Source: Thermoplasmata archaeon (GTDB taxonomy: Archaea; Thermoplasmatota; Thermoplasmata; Lutacidiplasmatales; UBA184). Taken from it: a stretch of 64,000 bases of DNA. The notes beneath the pieces were generated by a model. The model saw only the letters and a program-made list of their open reading frames with translations. It searched no databases and was not told the DNA's origin. Every line of letters starts with the position of its first letter. The stretch's first letter is position 1. Shown in pieces: positions 62,364 to 64,000 of the stretch. A program made the translations under genes and the position numbers. Where the stretch lies: assembly GCA_022750195.1 (NCBI GenBank), contig JAKIWE010000002.1, positions 168,581-232,580 on the forward strand. Reading direction: 5' to 3'.

Positions 62364-62972
62364 TTACTGGACGGCGATCACGCCACCAAGCCCAAAGTGG
62401 CCGGCGTGATTCGGGGCTTGAATGTTCAGAGCCCAGGTGTAGCTTTGACCCGATTGTAGATAGTAAGGCAAATTATCCGGGGACTGGGATATCAGCGAGT
62501 AAGGAAGGTCGATTCCGATGCTCTCGACGTGGTATCCATTGCAGTAATAGCCGAAGTATGAGTTGTAACAACCACCAGCAGCTACCAGTACCTCGATGTG
62601 AATTGTGAACAAGGTGTCAGTGGTGAGTACGCGTCCACAGTCGCCGCACGCTGCTGAGACTCCGAGAGAGGTTGCCCCGGTGGTGATCCAACCCCCTCCG
62701 CCGGTCTTGACGACTTGCTGGGAGGGCAGGTAAATCCCCAAAACGTAGGTCAGAACTAGAGTTAGGACAACAACAAGGACAGCCGCGGTTGCGACTAGAG
62801 TTCGATGTCGATTCCGGGGCGGGCCCGTCATCAGCGCGTGAGAGGGTGAGGAACCAGAACTAGGCGATTGAGTGTCCGGTGCCGCGGGTGTTACCGGCGC
62901 GGCGCAGCTCGAGCAGAATATGGAATCTGGTGCAAGCGGGGCACCACAACGGGTGCAGAATGAACCGGCCAC
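62364..62972 (-). CDS. Zinc-ribbon, single-TM protein with exported domain
   Basis: 202 aa from GTG 62972. The N-terminal zinc-ribbon (FCTRCGAPLAPDSIFCSSC) is followed by a Pro/Ser linker, a TM helix (LVATAAVLVVVLTLVLTYVL, about residues 60-79) and an external domain with pairs of cysteines (CGDCG, GGCYNSYFGYYC). It is a paralogue in design of the protein at 60772 and converges with the 61457 gene. Confidence 0.72.
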   Translation of the reverse strand: MAGSFCTRCGAPLAPDSIFCSSCAAPVTPAAPDTQSPSSGSSPSHALMTGPPRNRHRTLVATAAVLVVVLTLVLTYVLGIYLPSQQVVKTGGGGWITTGATSLGVSAACGDCGRVLTTDTLFTIHIEVLVAAGGCYNSYFGYYCNGYHVESIGIDLPYSLISQSPDNLPYYLQSGQSYTWALNIQAPNHAGHFGLGGVIAVQ

Positions 62973-63516
62973 TATCCCTGGCGATTTGGTACAGGGATTA
63001 GGTTCTTCCGATGCCCTCTCGGCAATGAAATCACGATCCCACCCCCTCGTTTGAGTTATCGATTCCTAGCTCTAAGTGTTGAGTGATGTTTCGATCGGTT
63101 CGACGACGGTCACACTCTCCTGTGGCCGACCCGGAAGCCTAGCGCACTGGAGAGGCAGATTGCAGGAATGATCGAAGGTGGGGACGATTCTCCTACTCCC
63201 CATTCTCCCTACTAAAAGGCCGGGTTCAGCAGGGCGATGCTGCCCACCACCTCGTGGGCCAACTCGAATTGGAACTAACCACGCGACCTCGAAACGCGGT
63301 TTTCGCCGCGAGGGAGAACTGGAGGGTTAGTCCGATGTCGCGCTCCGAAGAGGTGTTCGATCCTTAGCCCGGGATTCGAACTTTTCGTCAATGCCCCCCG
63401 ACACAAATTGGTTGATTATCTGCCGAGAAATCGCTGAGGTTCGCAGTCCGGCGGCCACGGAGATGAACCTTGGGGAAAACGGGTCGACCGCTCGGCCCTC
63501 TTGGTCCCCAAACGCC
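62973..63516. other. Gap with one repeat copy
   Basis: About 540 bases between the zinc-ribbon gene and the toxin. It holds element copy 4 (63356-63380). No gene is supported. Confidence 0.4.
63356..63380. repeat. Dispersed inverted-repeat element, copy 4
   Basis: TTCGATCC - TTAGCCCG - GGATTCGAA: 19 of 25 bases equal the copy at 51180; the right arm is identical. Confidence 0.45.
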
Positions 63517-63867
63517 TCAGCGGCGGCGGCTTGGAAACCATCGGTCGTACTTCCGATGGTCGACGAGTTCGAGAATCACGATGATCCTATCCGAGCCTTC
63601 ATGGACAATCGAGTAGAGCATCCGCCAGAAGGACGGCAGGTCCTCGACGAACAGACTCTGTATCCCATACCGTTGGACCAGAACACGGGGTATGGCTTGC
63701 TTCCGAACGACCTCCCGCTGGAGGCAATCGTCGAGCAGGACTTGCCGCAGATCACGAGCTTTGCGGGCGATGCTCTTTGCGGCTTTTTCAGGAGACGCAT
63801 CGAGCGCCCTCAGAGACTCAGCGGCGGCTGGGGAGACCAGAACCTCTTGTGCACGAGGTTTGCTCAA
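63517..63867 (-). CDS. RelE/ParE-like toxin
   Basis: 116 aa from TTG 63867, overlapping the upstream partial gene by 4 nt (TTGA). A helical start (AAAESLRALDASPEKAAKSI) is followed by the strand block FVEDLPSFWRMLYSIVHEGSDRIIVILELVDHRKYDRWF, the RelE-superfamily pattern ending with the basic/aromatic tail. It would be an mRNA-cleaving toxin held by an antitoxin. The upstream open frame is likely that antitoxin. Confidence 0.68.
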   Translation of the reverse strand: MSKPRAQEVLVSPAAAESLRALDASPEKAAKSIARKARDLRQVLLDDCLQREVVRKQAIPRVLVQRYGIQSLFVEDLPSFWRMLYSIVHEGSDRIIVILELVDHRKYDRWFPSRRR

Positions 63868-64000
63868 AGGCGCACGCCGCTTCGAATGATCTCCCGGAGC
63901 TGAGCGGAGGCCGGAGGAACCCAGAGTATTCCCTTGCTGCCTTCGGCGACGCTTCCATCAGACGCAAGGAAGGCGAGGGCAGCGTTCAAGCTCTGTCGCG
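63864..64000 (-). CDS. C-terminal part of the upstream partner (likely antitoxin), truncated by the window edge
   Basis: An open frame from the edge to a TGA at 63866-63864, 44 residues visible: RQSLNAALAFLASDGSVAEG, then LWVPPASAQLREIIRSGVRL. It is the coding sequence just before the toxin, with translational coupling, as antitoxin genes usually are. Its DNA-binding part lies outside the window. Confidence 0.5.
   Translation of the reverse strand, partial: RQSLNAALAFLASDGSVAEGSKGILWVPPASAQLREIIRSGVRL

Overview
The window reads as a piece of a high-GC archaeal chromosome, most likely a member of the Thermoplasmatota (inference). The evidence is a TenA-like/Ta0938-like pair at the left edge, many zinc-ribbon plus single-TM proteins, exported proteins anchored by an N-terminal TM helix, a Kelch-propeller protein, a CC-rich AbrB regulator, and many genes whose start codon lies about 22-30 nt downstream of an A/T-rich TATA-like box in otherwise GC-rich DNA (the layout of leaderless archaeal transcripts). 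I found no rRNA gene, convincing tRNA gene, CRISPR array or insertion-sequence transposase.

Region 1 (about 1-33.3 kb) is dense, very GC-rich core-type DNA. It carries a PHP hydrolase, an NDH-2-like flavoprotein, an acetyltransferase, three SAM methyltransferases, a sugar-nucleotidyltransferase, an aminotransferase/alcohol-dehydrogenase operon, a second aminotransferase, a DinB-like protein, a three-gene CC-rich AbrB-arsenate reductase-aquaporin operon, an aldo/keto reductase, an HExxH protein, a ferredoxin-reductase-like protein, a glycosyltransferase/MscS pair, a Rieske protein, a glyoxalase-fold protein, a 709-aa Kelch protein, and a four-gene polar amino acid ABC importer (binding protein, permease, ATPase, permease). 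Several cell-surface proteins of unknown role are interspersed.

Region 2 (about 33.3-64 kb) has visibly lower GC, looser gene spacing and long non-coding gaps. It opens with a zinc-ribbon tyrosine recombinase and looks like an integrated genomic island dominated by conflict and defence genes. In order: an HTH-nucleotidyltransferase with a palindromic operator and a broken HEPN partner; a C2H2 zinc-finger protein; a second HEPN copy; a DprA-like/ComF-like pair; an FMN reductase; a DNA methyltransferase/nuclease pair; a translationally coupled three-gene operon (unknown, PIN-domain protein, AAA ATPase); a Greek-key-like small protein; a 4-TM/metallo-beta-lactamase pair; an HNH endonuclease; a Dam-like methylase, a second methylase and a DpnII-like nuclease; a Shedu-like DUF4263 protein; a SIR2 protein; three zinc-ribbon membrane proteins; and a RelE-like toxin behind a truncated upstream partner.

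The best candidate for an undescribed system is the unknown/PIN/AAA operon at 43.7-47.5 kb, followed by the 4-TM/metallo-beta-lactamase pair at 49.1-51.0 kb. Four intergenic gaps between the right-hand modules carry copies of a 25-bp inverted-repeat element, which may mark module boundaries. All functional calls rest on motif reading by eye; no search was run.
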